From NCBI GenBank assembly GCA_029242545.1, contig JAQWTV010000016.1, positions 1 to 64,000 of the forward strand: a stretch of 64,000 bases of DNA. The letters run 5' to 3'. Source of the stretch: Roseibacillus sp. GTDB lineage: Bacteria; Verrucomicrobiota; Verrucomicrobiia; Verrucomicrobiales; Akkermansiaceae. Of this stretch, positions 63,865-64,000 are shown in pieces. Each line of letters begins with the position of its first letter. Position 1 is the first letter of the stretch. A model generated the notes under the pieces. It was not told the origin of the DNA and did not search any database. It saw only the letters and a list, made by a program, of their open reading frames with translations. The position numbers and the translations under genes are program-made.

Positions 63865-64000
63865 CAGCGAACGGGGTTCTGCAATGAAAGGTTCCGGCTT
63901 CGGTCAAGCTGGAGGAATTTGTAGGGATGGTTGTCCAGGATCAGTGGGTCCCAGCCCTTGACGTCGGGGTGAATGAGATAGTTGCGTGTATACCAGTAGA
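63864..64000 (-). CDS. Peptide-binding protein (OppA-like), C-terminal 44 residues only
   Basis: Reading leftward from the window edge gives YWYTRNYLIHPDVKGWDPLI...SLQNPVR and a TGA at 63866-63864. The W-x-P-x-x-x-D-x-H end followed by YKFLQLDR is the usual OppA/DppA-family C-terminus, and the position ahead of oppB fits. The rest lies beyond the window, so no signal or ligand site can be judged. Confidence 0.7.
   Translation of the reverse strand, partial: YWYTRNYLIHPDVKGWDPLILDNHPYKFLQLDRSRNLSLQNPVR

Overview
The window looks like a chromosome fragment of a free-living, respiring, saccharolytic member of the Verrucomicrobiota, possibly near the Verrucomicrobiales/Rubritalea side (an inference). 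The evidence is the set of PVC-type gene families: a SGNH/beta-propeller/HEAT/cytochrome fusion, DUF1592+DUF1552 as neighbours, a DUF1080 protein, a planctomycete-type cytochrome with a copper monooxygenase fold, a bacterial tricorn protease, ThuA and several Gfo/Idh/MocA oxidoreductases. I found no rRNA, tRNA, CRISPR array, phage or insertion sequence. Most starts lack an obvious Shine-Dalgarno sequence.

Layout. (1) 1-9.0 kb: exported or periplasmic proteins (5'-truncated esterase, giant PVC cytochrome, thioredoxin-like protein, DUF1080 protein, and a redoxin + cytochrome/copper-monooxygenase pair). (2) 9.1-12.3 kb: exported tricorn protease. (3) 12.4-16.5 kb, minus strand: four-gene sugar-acid operon (TIM-barrel isomerase, aldo/keto reductase, UxaE-like epimerase, fuconolactonase-like lactonase). 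(4) 16.6-24.7 kb: DUF1592/DUF1552 pair, a 1075-residue hybrid histidine kinase and a class IV aminotransferase. (5) 24.7-25.6 kb: PIN toxin / Phd-type antitoxin with an operator-like palindrome and an unusual gap. (6) 25.7-35.0 kb: a staphyloxanthin-like C30 carotenoid cluster (aldehyde dehydrogenase, CrtP, CrtQ, CrtO) followed by an RND/MMPL exporter, a LolA-like carrier and a crtN broken by frameshifts, one caused by a 13-bp tandem repeat. (7) 35.2-42.9 kb: xylose isomerase, xylulokinase, a sugar isomerase, two Gfo/Idh/MocA enzymes and ThuA, closed by a clear terminator. (8) 43.2-61.1 kb: a large respiratory operon. (9) 61.2-64 kb: RadC, then convergent oligopeptide ABC transporter genes running off the end.

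The most unusual part is the respiratory operon. Alternative complex III (actABCDEF) comes first, then a cytochrome c, then a CcoN-fold membrane subunit in which five of the six expected haem/CuB histidines are replaced, a CcoO-like cytochrome, another cytochrome c, and an aa3-type oxidase with normal metal ligands. The oxidase subunit III carries a hydrophilic insertion of about 430 residues. Two perfect CRP/FNR-type palindromes sit just ahead of the first gene. The layout suggests that quinol electrons pass through complex III to several c-haems and the aa3 oxidase, with the ligand-less CcoN-like protein as a structural or membrane-anchor subunit; that role is inference.

The carotenoid cluster suggests that a glycosylated, acylated C30 carotenoic acid is made and perhaps delivered to the outer membrane by the exporter and LolA-like pair, unless the crtN lesions abolish the pathway in this strain.
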